The notes: generated by a model not told the origin, from the letters alone. 64,000 nt of DNA from Volvox africanus (GCA_030268105.1 BSDZ01000101.1:1612001-1676000), one strand, 5' to 3'. Numbered from the stretch's first letter, positions 1-19,649 are shown. Program-made: numbers and translations.

Positions 1-1996
1 ACATCTTATGAAATTTAAAAGGTCTTCATGTGTCCACCTAATCAGTAGTGGAGACGTAACAACACTGGGACATCCTCACACTACAACTGGGCATATTCAT
101 CATGACAAATATTATAACTCCAAACCAATTCTTTCGTAATGAATATACTAGTGCCCCTGCCATCAAGCATTGAGCGTTCTGCGGCAGGGACCACTCCGCG
201 CAGTACAGTACGTCGATGTGTAGATGGCCAAGGGGCCCAATACGGCATAAAACATTATGACCTCGTATTCCTAAAACTATCAAGCTAATAAAAATCTGCC
301 TTGTGAAGTTTGCGTCATTTTGATTTCTTGGGTCCAGCCCCTACGGTGTCCACCCAAGAAAAACAACAGCTCAGCCCAGAGGAATTGGCCATTCTCATAT
401 TGCAACTATTTTATCATGCATTTTTTTGATGTTCTTATGAACAGATACAAAATATATACGTTTTCGGCTGTCTGGCGAGGGCGCTACCGGCATCTCAAAC
501 GTGCGGCTTGTCTTACGCATGATGCCGGCATTCATAAGAGAAAAAACACATTGATTCATTACTTAAGTATTCATTTATAGGGAAGCTCTATCTTGAGTGC
601 AGCTCCGATGCTTCCCACTTTCGATGGAACGTAAGAGAAGATGCACGTGCGACGGGCCACAGTGCTCCCCCGCTACTGCTGCAGCAAAGTGGACGATTGG
701 GTCCGACAATAAGTATTTTTCCACACTTACGGAGGCAAGTCGCACTGCTGCGAAAGATCTAGCCACTACGGCTAGAGCAGATACTCGCAGACGAAGAAAC
801 CCACATGTCTAATGCCGGCAAGGAGTGTCCGCAGATGATCAGCGGTTAAGCACATTACGGCAGAGGCGTAATCTACCGTCCTTGGAGCAAACGACATGGC
901 TCCTTTACATGACGTCACGGTACCTCCTGCAAGACGAACCAGGTCCCTGGTCGAGCCCGTAAATGTAAACGACCAGAAAGACATGGGAAATCTTGCAAAG
1001 ACAAACTGCGACAAAAATGTGGAGCTCGCAAATACACCGCCCTCCATTCTTCCAATGTCCTAAATGCCAGTATAGAAAGAAGACGAACAAGCCATGGGGG
1101 GCCAACCTTGGTAGCTGCACCCTGGCCCCCAGGTTGAAGAATCCCTCCTTTGCATTTCGTAACAAACCGGTATCATAATCATTAGAGCGATCTATGGGAG
1201 AGCGAACAGCTCCAGGAGGTCCGCAAACGCTGTCCAAAGGTTTGGAGAAATGGCCAACAGGGTCAATCGTGCGGTATTGTGGCGTATTGTGGAGCCCTGT
1301 GGAAACCATGGCAAAACACATATTTATGCGCTTCATCTCTCTTTCCCAATCACCCTTCCTATTCGATTTCACGAGCGACTGATCGGGAGATTCCCGCCTT
1401 TCCAAGGTACCTTCAGGCGGCTCTTCAGGTAGGAATAGGTAGGAATTTGCGATTGGAGCTACACGATTGGCCGTTATATCTGTTTGAACAAGAATGCGGT
1501 TATGCTGACCCTTCTTAAGCGCTGAATGGCAAACAACTTCAAGTCTGTCCGGTTTGGATATTGAGTTTCGGTTGATGGAATTTCCGTACGATCCGAAATC
1601 TGAGGTATCATTTGCCAACCTCTTGTAAGTCTCCAACCAGCTCTCTCGGTGCTCTTTCACATTTAACCATTGGACCAGTGTTCGGAACCATAGTAGGTCG
1701 TAAGTATAGTACTCGACATATCGAGAACTCGACGTACCGTACGATAGTGCCGAGTGTGAAGAGCCAACGGCTAACGTCGAAACGTCCGGAGCTTGTTACT
1801 GTATCATCTGCAACGTCTACCACTTTCCTTCTGATCCTTGGCCTTCCGCTCCATATAAGGGCGCCGTTTTAGGAAGGAGCTGCAGAAATAAGCTTTGGTG
1901 ACGCTGAAAGTTACCCTTCCGCGCTGACCCACAGCTGACCATCGCATCTGATCACTACATAGAAGCTTATATCATAATTGTTCGTATCAGCTTAAA
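1..1996. other. upstream region with no supportable gene
   Basis: No reading frame here shows recognisable domain content or a clean set of spliced exons. A 251-codon open frame on the minus strand (905-1660) is the longest, but it matches no family I can name and has no convincing splice context. The last part must hold the 5' flank of the glutaredoxin gene, but no core promoter motif can be defended by eye. Confidence 0.5.
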
Positions 1997-7806
<5,810 letters not shown>

Positions 7807-10800
7807 GCCATGATGGTGAGCAAGTAAGCAGGCAGTTGACTGTTGAACTTGCTCGGCCCGGATGGATCTCGCCTGAGGTATATATTATCTACGCACAGAC
7901 GTATGCTGCCTAACAAGCGCTATGCCGCGAATGGCGATAATATGTGGACTCGTGTTGTGTGTGCGGCGACGTATGTAGTTATGGTTAGCTGCAGCAGTAG
8001 CTATACATGCTTTCTCTGCACGCTTGGAAGCCCGGCCACGTGACCATGCAAGGCTCGCTGCACGCCATGCTGATGTAAGGATGACAGGTAGCCCTGACGT
8101 ACCCGATCAGGCGCAACAAGCCTGTAAGGCTTCGCCGTAGGGATGGACGTGATTTACTTGTTTTGCAGTACAGACTATTTTTGTCGTGACAAGAGTGGAA
8201 GGACAGATCAAACCCAGTAGAGGAGATGAGTGTGCCGTGGCGGCTGCCCCGCCAGGGCCACGACGTGCATTGCCGCAAAGCTATTACCGGACCCGATGCC
8301 AGGGCACCTGGAAGGTGGCTTACAGTGGCCACCAAGGCTCGGCTGGGCGCAGATACCGATAACCCGTGGGCCCGTCGCGGTTGAATAAGGCCCATAGGTT
8401 CACCGGTAACAGCAGCAGCCTAACAACGTTTCACCGTCCCTCCACCGTAACAACGTTCCACCGTCCCTCAACTCGTCCAGCTGTATGCTCTTGAGGTATT
8501 TCCTTCTCCTCCAGGTTTGTCAGGAACAAACATATTCTAAACGTGTAGGTCAACAGCGATTACTAGTTACGCATCACGTGGGGTAGATGTTAGCTATTAT
8601 GTCTAAGGTTCGCGTGCTCCCCCTCCCTTCGTACCTCTTCGTTCGTACCCAACTCGATAGGTTTTCTAACTCGGCCGTATTAGCTTTCGTAGATTCTCCG
8701 ACGAAGTGTGATATTGCGTGGGGATAGAAGGCGGCAGCAACTGGGCAGCCCTGCAACGCAATGCATGGTGATTTTCATGTTGGGCTATCAGCTGCGGAAC
8801 CAGCGCACACAATATGCACAGCAAGTGTGATGATCAGTCAGGAATGGATAGATCCTGAAAAGCGCGCACAAGGATTAGGTTGGTATTCCTTCGAGGCTGC
8901 CTCTTGCCCCAACCCGCTCCCTTCGTGTTCCATACTGGTCCCTCATGGAAATCTTTGTGTGTGAATATGTGAAACGCATTCAAGCGCTGCACAGCGGATT
9001 CTGAGCACTTGTAACCGGTGGATGGAAAAGACCAACCAACCTAGGGCAGCGGAACACAGCGTGGGGGAGCGCTCGGGGTCTGGACCGTGGAGGAGCACTG
9101 GGAAGGTGGGAACTAAGCCTTGGAGAACAATAAGAGCTGGAGGCGTGGGCCATTATTGTGTGTATTGTCCCTGTTTGAACTGTCCTATGCAATGGTTTTC
9201 CGAGCTCCCTCCCACCCTCGCACAATGTGGCGCCGCTTGCCCTTTGTATGAGATTCATGACAGTGGCGACAGCTAGCATGAGGCACAGCATGAGTTTGGA
9301 CAGGGGATGTAAGGTCCGCACAGTGGCAAGTGTACAAAGAGGGGCATCATGCTATGTTGGTGAACCCTTGACCTACAACATGTGATATACGAACATAATG
9401 ACATTCAAATATCTGGAAATGTTCGTCCAGCTGTTCGCGACGCAGTCGCGTTCATTGCGTCTAAGATTAACGGAGACTCCGACAGTAACGTAATAATAGG
9501 TACAGGTCCAGGGAGGGGGAAGGGGCACCTCACCATATAGCAAAAAGCACATGAAGGCGACTGAGACACGAAAAGGCATTACAAAGTGAAGGCTGAGTGA
9601 AGGCCTTGCTACCACGGGTTACCCATGGGTTTCAGAAGAGCGGCAGGCGTTTGTGCACAGAACCTCTCTTTGTTCCTTGAATCTATTTAGCAAGCAAGCA
9701 ACTCTCAATGCCTATGATATGGAAATGGCCCTATTGCGCGCCGTCTTCCACTCACTGCGTGTATGTGGCATAGCTGTCGGCAATATATATGGAGTGACTA
9801 GCTCAGCTCGCTGCTCCCAAACCCCACAGAGCAGTAGAGGGTAAGATGAGAGCGAGGTCAAAGAAGATGAGGAAGGTGCTGCAGCGGGTGGGTGGGGGGA
9901 TGTAGCGGCGCGACGCCCCAACCAGGGCGAGGGTCCGAGGCAGCTTGCAGGTGTGACAGCCGTAGCGTACTGGTATGTGGTATGTGCACCAGGCGCATAA
10001 CAGCATCCTTCAATGACGTGATGGTCAACAGTGTGTGGCCATCACCTTGACAGGTACTCCATCAAAATACCACCCCGCTACGCACCCACCGTGCCACGAT
10101 TTCCTTCACCGACCAGCTTTCCGCTCAATACTGCGGCGCTGCGCCTCGATCTAAAACTTTTGTTGAAACGCGGTGGGGACTCGGTGTGTGTGTGTGAAGG
10201 CGCCTGTAACCCCGGGCCCCATAAAACAAAAACAGACGGAACCGATAGAAACAAACAGAAACATGGATGAGACATCCCCGTCCGCAACACATATATACAT
10301 ACACCCTTACGGTGCCGACGGGCTGTTCGGTCCGCCTCAACAAAACATCCCGTATATTCACGTAGCCGTCCTAAGAAGCAACGAGCTACCACGGGCTTGC
10401 CAGGTCATCACCAAGGGTAATCGAGGCGATACGGTGAGAAGGAAAGGTCTGGAAAACAAACAAAATAACAGACCTGACCGGCAGTATCGTACGTTTAGTA
10501 CCTTCCCGCCAGGTCAGCAGAGGCTTACACAGCCCTCCGACCTTCAGACCGACCCTGGATACGAGCTGGGAAAGCAACAGAAAGCCCCGATTACTATTAG
10601 AGGCATAACAGTAGCCTGCAGGTAGGTCACCCCTTTGCCTTTTACCAAGCCCCCCAGGCTCCCTAGGGAGGTAGGGAGGTAGGGTAGGTTGCTTTTGTAA
10701 ACTGCACCGAACCTACAACTCAAGTCCGTACGCCCCATGCACCTTCCCGACGCACTCTACCTCCATCAAACAAACAGAAAGCGCGCACTCACATTCCCCG

Positions 10801-12868
10801 TGACGACAGATTTCAGGATACAACCAATTCCAGCAGATCCAGAAAAATCCGGTCACTCATTTTACCAACTAAAATCCTCAAAGGAAGCGGCTCTTGGGAA
10901 ATTTCCATCGTATCCATATCCACCGTAGCCCTATCTATCCCATCGATGGACATTTCCGTACTATGCCGTACCAGCTGGGATTGCCTATACATGGAGATGA
11001 TATGTATATATGTATGTACGTATGTATGTATGTATGCTTTACGCGGAAGACGACCAACAAGCTCTCTCTTTCTCTCTTCATATGCTCTAACCGGACTAAG
11101 ACCAACAGGAGGGCCAAAAGCTGAGGCAGGCGGGAATCGTGCGCAAGAATAAACCAAGACCTACAGAAAAAAGCAACGGGAAGGGGAAAGGGTAACCAAA
11201 CGGATCGACAAGGCGCGCGAAAAACACATGCGCGCCAGACGTTGCTGTTGTCGCATCTGGTTATAAGTCGGTCGTCTCGTCCTGTAAAACGCAACGACCG
11301 CTCAATCTGTACAGCACAACACTCCACAACTCGGCACAGCGAAGGATCTAACATAAGAGCGAGGAGTTTGCTTGCTTGTCGAGCATTTATGCATGTGCGT
11401 GAGTCTGCGTGCCTGTGCGCCTCTATGTGTGATATTAATGCCATGTGTGAACCTTTCTCGGCATCCATCCCTCTCCCCTCCAAAACGATCGCCGTATCAA
11501 CATGACTACGACCAGAGCATTTTCTGCTCAACCTTCTCAGTTGGCCAACAAGTGCCCGATATTCCTTGGCCAACATCCTCCATTCAACAATCATCCTCTC
11601 TACAGCAACCGCGACGCACCACTCCCCTTAATAAAAAGCCCTCCCGGTTGCCCTTCTCTATACAACAATAATTTGCCAGACCAACTCCCTAGGTGCCCTA
11701 CTGTCCAGTTCCTACATCATCTTCTTTCCAACGGTGTTCCGAGGAGTACTAAAATGGCAGCAGCAGTAACCGCAGAAGCCGAATGCCGCCATGTACCTAG
11801 CCAAATCCCTCCAGACGTCTTATTGACCAACAGTAGTTGGTCAACCGCTAATTAGCAACTAGCAACCGCCATCACATTTAGCGCAATGCCGCACAGCGCA
11901 AACGCGCCGTACCATTACAAATGCGCCTCTCGCCCGCATGGGCATGAAAAAGGTGGTTGCTGCTGCAACCATAGCAACCGCGCTCGGGCTGGCCCGCGTC
12001 CGTTTCTTCCCGTTTTGTTCCGTTTAAAACCTCGCGGAAGTTTCTTTGCACCCTCACACCCTTTCCTTCCTTCCCAGTGTCTTTGTCCCTCAATTCCACC
12101 GCCACGCCAGCACCCGTTACACCAGCACCCGCACCAATTCTGCACCACCACCACCACCACCACCCTCATCACCACCACCATCGTTATCCCTTAGCCTTTT
12201 TTGTAGGTATTTCTAATTCCTTTTAAGCAATAATTGAAGATTGAGGACAGACGAGAACGCCAGGTAGGATGTAAGCACGGTGCCACTTGGCAAATGTGAT
12301 TCCCAGCCGGCAAGTGTGATTCCCAGCTGACCGGTTGTACCCCGCCACCTTGACCGCATTGGCCCTCAGGCGCCATCACCCCAGCCCGGTGAAGGTCCTG
12401 TATGCAGGGACGCGGCTGGGAGCACATCAACCCACTGATCAACCCCACATCATCGACCCACTGTCAACACACCGCCAGAAATGCAGGGCAGTGCGCCAAG
12501 CGCGCTCAGGTCCGACCGCATTGCGGCCGCACCAACAACCTTGCCGTCACCATCACACCATCAGGTACTGCAGATAGTTGCCACTGCGGTGGGGCTGATC
12601 TGCTTCGCTCTGTGAGACGCTGTGAGACGCTGTCCTCTTTCCCCCCAAACCAGACTAACATCAGGTCATGGTTGGTCAACTCACATGCGTCGGTCTCACA
12701 GGTTGTCGACGCAACACGACACAACAAGGCGGGATGCGGCGCAAGGAATGCGGCCAAACATAGCCGATACAATGTCACAGACACACACAGCTCGATGACA
12801 CGATGTGGCGGGCAATGAAACGGCCCATCTCTCCCCTCAAGGGAGGTAAGCGCCGCACCTCGATCCAA
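7807..12868. other. gap between the convergent glutaredoxin and PP2C genes
   Basis: The two flanking genes converge, so this gap must hold two 3' ends. A TGTAA motif at 8074-8078, the usual algal polyadenylation signal, is a candidate end for the glutaredoxin transcript. The rest holds short microsatellites (ATGT-type near 11005-11036, ACC-type near 12140-12180) and scattered open frames without recognisable domains. A 219-codon minus frame at 10935-11594 has no supporting features. I see no gene I can defend. Confidence 0.5.
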
Positions 12869-15800
12869 TCACGGAGTCCAAGCGAAGGCGCTGACCACAA
12901 CCGTCACGTCATCCACACTGCCTTGGTCTAGTGCCAGCCGCAGTAACCGACGTGCCGCAGCCTTAGCGACAGCGGCGCGGTTTGACGAGGACATGTGCGC
13001 GTACTGTTGGCATGGGCCGAGATGGCATGGGCCATGGGGATAAGAGTATGTGGATCCAGGCATCAAATGGATAACATTCCAAATCCAGGATAACAGAAAC
13101 AGGAACACGATTAGATCATGTCGCCGTACATGTTAGGGCCTTATGTGATCGCCGGAGTCCAACGTCAGTCGATGGGGAACGGAAAAGAGGGAAGGGGGAC
13201 CTTGCCTACCACTTTGGACGGAGCTCGGACGGAGCTCGTCCTCCACCATTGCGGTTAGTCATATGCTTATCTACAGCAGCGCCTCTACAGCGGTAACTTA
13301 CCATGTCTAGTTTATTCGTCTCTCTCCCCCTGCCCGTTCCTTACCTCCTGGAACACTTCATTGACGCAATCCACCGCCTCCTGGTCACTGACCCGTCCCC
13401 AAAGCCCGTCGCTGGCGGCGATGAGGAACGAGTCCTCCCCGGGCACCAGCGGCACCACCGACACGTCCGGGTCGCTGATCAAAAGACCGCTAGCCTGCGG
13501 AGTGGGGTGAAACAGGCAACGAACGGGAGAGCACAACGGAGGGACGGGAGAGGGAAGCAAGAATGGGAAAGGGGTCATATTGGGGTACAGCTCCTGAAAG
13601 AAGCAAAAGGATATTTGGTGACCGGTAAGCGAGTGTTGTTCTTATTCTTATTCTTTTTATTCTTATAATTCTTCTTATTCTTATTCTTCTTATTCTTATA
13701 ATTCTTATTCGTATAATTCGTATAATTCTTATTCTTATTCTTATTCTTATTCTTATTATTGTTGTTGTTGTTGTTAATAAAAGGTGATATGAAATTTAAT
13801 GTGCTAAACCGATAATGTGCTAATTCGTATGCAGCTTCACGGAATGCGGTTAGGGTAATGGGGGCGGGGAGCGACGATAGTATCGGTGGAGTGGGGCTGG
13901 GGGTTGGTGATGGCGAGAGGAGGTGGAGGCGGCGGTGCGGTAGATATTGCGCCAGGGTAATCGAATGAGAAATCCTCAGCGTCCAGAAGTCGCACCCATC
14001 ACACCTTGAAGTCCGGGTCCCCCAAAGATCTGGACACGGAGAGCGCCTGTGTGCGTGTGTGTTTTGAGGGGGCGCGTGGGCAGGCAAGAGAAGGGAAGGG
14101 ATCGGGAAATTGGGGAAAAGGTAAAGCGACCAGGTAAAATCCTTCAAGTGAAGGGCAAGGAGGCAAGTACGAGTGCGATTGGGAAGGAACTCAAAAGGTA
14201 ACTACCGAGTTAACGGGGAGGGCGACCCCAAGCAGTTAGGAGAAAAGGCGAATGAAATGAATCCTGGTGCTGACACTGAAGGCACGAGGACTAACCAACG
14301 TGAATACGAGAACTTCATCGTGCCCTCGTGTCTTTCGTTCTTTCCTCATCAGAACTGATTTCGCATCACAAAGGCATGAACACACCTGATGCAAGATCCC
14401 ACCTTTTCTCCCCCTTGGGCCCATTTGTTATCTGAGTTCCAGATACATGCTCTCCCATGTCATCGATGCACCTCAATGCCCCGCGCCGGTTTTCCCGCCT
14501 CTCTGTAAGAAAGGAAAGCAGCCCCCCTCCTCGCCCTCGCAGTATCACTTCTTTCTTCCGTCTTCTTTCTCCTTCTTTTACATACGCATGTATCGCTCAT
14601 CTCAACACTCCCCGGCCACCCACCTGCATCACGTCTTTCCTCCCTGCGAGCGGCACCACCACACGAGCCGCCCCCCGCGCCACCACCACCTGGCCCCCCG
14701 CGGCCTCAATCCGTTCTCGCTCCGACCGCAGTGCAGGCGTGTGGTCGCGGGAAAGTCGTACAGCCTGTACGTTGTAACGGCAGATGCAAGCACCCAAATC
14801 CCTTCACCACGGGAAAGGTTAGGGTGAGGTGCGAGGTCTTTCTTCCGACGTCTGGGCAGGGAATCCGTAAGGAAAGGGGGAGATGCCTCCTCCCAAGGTA
14901 TCAATATGGGGCTTCATATCGGGATAAGTAAAAGTCCGCACTGCCAGCTGCCGCAGAACTCCCTCCAAATCTCCAACAACAAATTCGCATTCACAACCCT
15001 CAACATCAACATCAACATCAACATCAACATCAACATCCACATCCACATCCACATCCACCCGAACTGCACTCTCCAGTTCCATTTGGAAAAGAAAGAGGAC
15101 CTCCCACATAGCGGACATCCGTCTCTTAACCCGGCTGCCCCAGGAACCCAATATCGTTTTCCTCCTTCTGTCCCGAAGACCTCAACAACCGATACGTGGG
15201 GATGACGAATCCCTGCATTTGACACATTCATATGAAACATCTACAGAATTTGGTTGTTGATTTGTTCATTCGAATTCTTATCGAATATCCTCCACCCCGA
15301 CCCCCACCACAAAGACGAGACTCACCTCCCCTCTCCGACACAGCACTGCCCGGCTGTCTCCCGCATTGGCCACCGCCAGCAAGCCACCCAGCTGGAGGGT
15401 CACGAGGGCCGTAGTCCCGTCATGGAAGTCGCCACCGGGCAGGAGCACAAGCGGTGGAGGCGAAGAGGCACCGGGCAGTGGATTGGCCGCCGTGCTGCCG
15501 GCAGCGAGCGATAAGAGCTCCGAATCCACGCGGCTGTGTACGCATATTACGTACGCATCGTATCAAATACGCATGTGCGTTAGGGAGGGGAGGGGGTGAA
15601 AGAGCGGAAAGGAACAGAATGGAAAAATGGATACGACGAGAGCTTGTCCATCCAATTTAAAACCAGGGTTCGAAAGCCACAAAACCCTTAGGGTTCTATC
15701 GGGGCTGACCGTAATACGAAAATCTGCATGCGGTATGCAGAGACACGACACTAGAGGGCGAGGTTTCGGAGCTCACCGGAAAATGCCCCTCAGAACTCCC

Positions 15801-16903
15801 GTAACTGATTCCACGTCGCCATTCCCTGCGAGGGATGAAGAGAATGTGTGCAGGTGCGAATAGCAGCTCGGGATATGGCCTTACGACGATATTCTTTGTT
15901 TTTGTGGTGGTGGTGATGGTGGTGGTGATAGAGCTATATCTGATAGTGGAAATGGTATTCTTAAAACCGGTTTTTTGAACTTCCGATAGGGAATCGAGAA
16001 TTTTTGCCTTCAAATAGCTGCGGGATTTGTACTTTCAACATGTGCATAACAAGACATAACACCAAAGCCCCACGTACCAAGCGAGGAGTGTAGCCCTCGG
16101 TCGTTGGCAACATAGGACAGGATCGCTTGTTGTGCGTACCGCGCGGACATCTCCCCACTGACAAGGAGGAGGAGGGGATGCAATAAATACACAATCGGCG
16201 TAACAATTGGTGCACATATATGGAGGTAGACGGCAGGTAACAACACGGCAGCCATGGACATGTGGGTTTGGCAGATAGCGGCGTGATGGCGAGATGAGAC
16301 GGCGAGTTGAGACGGCGAGGATTTTCAGGGTCTGGAGGGGACATACTGTATGAGAATCCCGTCTTAAAACAGGAGGTTGAAAGCGCGTGATGGTGGCCTG
16401 CCAGTCGCTGGTTACGCCATCACCGCCCCGGCGCCAGGAGTATTCGATACCTCATTTCCCGTGGACTTGCATACATGTATGCATGCATGCATACATACAT
16501 ACAAACCGATATGACGATTCAATTAATTATCCACTCAGCCCTCAAAATATGGTATAGTACGCATCGCAAGCGCTTACCCATGGCCATCGAAGACACCTGT
16601 TACGACGATAGACGGCGCGTCCACCGCAGATGGGCTGGAAACAATCCCTGTGCCGCTATCCGTTGTACTGCAGCCCGCAGCGCCGCCGTAACTGTTGACG
16701 GACCCGGGAACGTGACTAACGCCTTTATAGCAATTGTCACAGTCTGACCAAGAAGTTTGGCTACAGTAGTAGCCCCCATCAAAAGCAACCTCTGTTGCTG
16801 CAAGATAATAATCCTGGCTGCGCTCCTTTAGCAACCCGGCCACCTGCGCTTTGCAACATGGGCAAAGTGCCGGTGACGTCGGAAAGACGTCAGTAAAAAC
16901 CAA
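12869..16903 (-). CDS. PP2C-family protein phosphatase (5' end unresolved)
   Basis: Exons on the minus strand, 5' to 3': 16578-16903 (upper end uncertain), 16078-16157, 15777-15825, 15326-15533, 14624-14764, 14005-14046, 13345-13494, 12869-13003. All seven junctions keep phase. Motifs in order are VFDGHGG (metal-binding Asp), DGTTALV, ANAGDSRAVLCRRGE, LSRDHTP, ERIEAAGGQVV, RVSRSLGDPDFK, SFLIAASDGLWG and SVDDVTVVV before the stop. These are the conserved blocks of the Mg/Mn-dependent Ser/Thr phosphatase fold. The usual N-terminal Arg...Glu-Asp block is not visible before VFDGHGG, and the first exon has no in-frame ATG. A further 5' exon is therefore needed. One candidate lies at about 16987-17235, ending at a GT near 16990, but it could not be joined with confidence. 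The visible exon before the catalytic core is Cys-rich. Target and cell location are unknown. Confidence 0.9.
13636..13775. repeat. TTATTC-type microsatellite
   Basis: An imperfect array of TTATTC and TTC/GTT units lies in the PP2C intron between the exons at 13345-13494 and 14005-14046. It gives rise to a spurious Asn/Lys-rich minus-strand open frame. Confidence 0.9.
14999..15058. repeat. CATCAA/CATCCA hexanucleotide array
   Basis: About ten hexamer units, with a switch from CATCAA to CATCCA halfway, lie in the PP2C intron 14765-15325. On the minus strand one frame reads as Asp-Val repeats, but the flanking catalytic exons join directly in phase without it. Confidence 0.92.
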
Positions 16904-17344
16904 ACCACCCTCATTGATGTGAATTTTATTGACTGTTTTTTAATCAAAGGCAATCTCTAAAAGCTTGAAAACTTCGCACCTGCGCACTGCCTGTATGCGT
17001 TGCGAGGGGGCCCGGTGGGTGAAGTGCGCGAAGAGACTGCGGGCGACCATACAAAGGCGCTGCATGTGCAAGTGGTGCTGTAGAAAGCACTGCGTGACAC
17101 TGTGCCTTGGATGCTACTGCGTTAAATTCACCCGGATAAAGTTGCACAGTCAGCCCATTGCATGAACGCCGAAAGCAACGTTGCATCACTTCGCACCTTG
17201 GACGTTTCGAGGTAATATGATGTGCCATCTGCATCGCCTCAGTTCCTGACAAACCAACGCTTGCTCACGGACAACTTTGCCGTTGAGCGTCCTTGTCACC
17301 ATGGCATTTAACGGTGAATGCGGTACCTAAATTTTTTAAATTAA

Positions 17345-19612
17345 AACACATGAATTTAATGATGTTATTTGTATAGTCATTTGCGGTCTCCTCAAGCCTT
17401 ACTCGTTGCTGAATTGCCAGGAAAGGAGTGCCGTACATATGGAACTCCAAGAGATCCAATCAATCGATTGGGGGGATACAGTCTTCTGATTGGCGCCATC
17501 TACAACGCTCCTTTTGGGTCCCGTATGTATGTTGATGTTAATGAGCACATTACAGAGCACGTTTTTGCTAGATTGACTGCGCTCATACAACGTTACCGCG
17601 GGTCCCTTAACGAAGTCCTCATCGCAGGGGATATGAATGCCAGGACAGCCAAAATTTGTGATCTCCCTGATGTCGAGGGTGACATAAGAGGAGCATATGG
17701 GCACTCCCATCAGAGAAGCAATGGTTATGCGCGGTATTCCACAGAGGAGATGCAAGGACGTTGTGAGCAATACTTTTGGTCGTACCCTGACAGAGCTGTG
17801 CCATGAGTTCGGGTTATCGGTACTTAATGAGAGGGTAGCTGGGGATAACGAAGGTGAATACACCTTTTGGCACGATAATGGAGAAGGTCGGAGTCTTATT
17901 GATCTGTATATTGCTTCAGCGGCCCTTTTCTGGAAGGCACAACAATCAAAGGTCAAAAGTGTTCCCTTGGCTTCTGTTGGGTTCAAAGTTGGTGAGCTTA
18001 TGAGTGATCACTGCCCTATTCACCTCAGCCTGGGTATTGTTGCTGCGGACCAGGGGATCAACCAGCAACGTCCGACGTTGCTACGAGTGCTACGAGTCGT
18101 AGCACAGCTAATCACCTGGATGCTCGTTGTTGGTCCCGTTATTTGAAGTTGTTTAAAAGTGACGACAGTGCTGTCCTGCAGCAGGTGATGATTTCTATCA
18201 CAGGCAAGCTTCAAAGGTAGTTCCCTCAGTAGCACTGAGGCAATTGATGCTCTTACTGCTTGCTTGACAAGAGCTCTCGATAAAGCCTGTAAAGAGCATG
18301 ACCCGCCATTGAGAGCCACACAGGCGTTTATTCGTAATGATGGAGACGCTCCCTGGTGGAACCCTGAGTGTGCTGGCGCCAGAATGGCTATGTTAGATCA
18401 AAACGCCAGTATGCGATTGAATGGTACTTTGGATGACCCAAGTGTTAAGGCGGGGTTTAGCCGATTGCGCACCAGGTCTCAGAGGGTGAGGCGGGAAGCC
18501 AAAAAGGAGAGGTGTCGCTTCAAAAGTTTCAAAGCCTAGGTGGATGAATGCAAACGAGATCCGAGGGCTCTTTGGACGAGATGGGGAGCAAAGGCTCCCC
18601 CCTTTATTTTGCCCCATTCAGGATGCTGAGCAATGGGCTCCCCATGTTGGTAGGTTGTTGAATGGTAAGGATAAAGCCTGGGAGATTTTGTGTGTTATAA
18701 ATCGCAGTCGAAGGTCTGAGGCAAGGTCTGGACTAAGCCTGCTGAGATGAAATCACGCTCGCTAGCCGCTACCTTTCTGGAGGAGCCCTTTACTGTCCCA
18801 GAGGTTCAAAAGGCACTTAAGCGACTTAGCAATGGCAAGTCTTGTCTTTTTGGTAAGATCTCTGCAGTATGCCTAAAAAATGCAACCTGCGCAGTTGATT
18901 GTAAGGAGGTTAATATGATGGTGTTTCATCTGCACACCCTCTTTTTCTCTTGGTCTTTGGGCTGAGTGTAGCTTGGTTTAGCTGACCCCAATAATGTCGG
19001 TCTCTTTCCTGTAGTGATCGATTCGGCTTCTCCTGCAGCCAGCCAGCCCAAGCAGCAGACAGCTGCGAAAAACAGCCAAACAGGGCCAGGTAGCAGGCGA
19101 GGCCAAGTCGGGGTTCATGCACAGGTGGTGCGGCTGACGGGCGTGAACGCCCGCCCTGATGGCAATCAGCCCCAGCAGCAGATAGCTTCAATGAACCGCA
19201 TTTTGGAGGAGGAGTATTCCTCTGATGGGGATGTGGCCATCCCATCTATCTCAGGCAGCCATAAGACTGTTGTGTCTGGGGAACAGGATTGCGAGGGTTA
19301 AGCCAGGCTGGGGACTTTCCGGAAGGTAACATGGCTGCGGTCATGAGCATGGGTAAGCAGCGTAGACTGGCCAAGGCACTTCATGACGGTCGTCGTGTGA
19401 GAGGGACTCGGTCAGGCGAGACGATACAACTACCGCTATTTTTCTTTTCATTTACTTTTAGTCCATTTATTATCTCGAATTTTTTTCTTTTACTTCTTTT
19501 TTAGGTTTCTTTTTGTTTTTGGTTTTGAGTGTTTAGCGGTCCGTGAGCCTCCTGGCTCGTTCCGGGCCTTACGAGTTTACAAACTTGTAATCAATATCAT
19601 CAATCGATAGGT
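17345..19612 (+). mobile_element. degenerate, internally deleted LINE (non-LTR retrotransposon)
   Basis: Frames on the plus strand carry the second half of an endonuclease/exonuclease/phosphatase-type endonuclease: IAGDMNARTA near 17630, RSLIDLYIAS near 17890 and SDHCPIHLSL near 18010. Then comes the typical linker motif PWWNPECA (18353-18376), a basic region, and the beginning of a reverse transcriptase (FTVPEVQKALKRLSNGK, about 18789-18840). The RT core with its catalytic Asp pair is absent. The sequence passes straight into a 3' region ending in an A/T-rich tract and an ATC-type tail at 19590-19612. The endonuclease frame shifts once near 17700-17765, and stops and another shift follow around 18150-18260. 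The 5' end is truncated inside the endonuclease. The copy is dead. It lies downstream of the PP2C 3' to 5' reading, between that gene's 5' end and the orphan exons at 19650. Confidence 0.86.
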
Positions 19613-19649
19613 CCCTTTCGTGACATTCATGTAAGTCTAAACATATCAG

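Noticed and set aside
905..1660. 251-codon minus-strand open frame
   Set aside because: It is long but has no recognisable domain, no clear start context and a run of hydrophobic and Cys-rich residues at its end typical of chance translation. Kept only as a mention in the upstream region.
13575..14147. 190-codon minus-strand frame
   Set aside because: It crosses a TTATTC microsatellite and PP2C introns in the wrong frame; the real coding part here is only the 42-base exon 14005-14046.
15001..15151. Asp-Val repeat as a PP2C acidic insert
   Set aside because: The flanking PP2C exons already join in phase to give a standard motif order (AVLCRRGE then AVRLSRDH), so the repeat is intronic.
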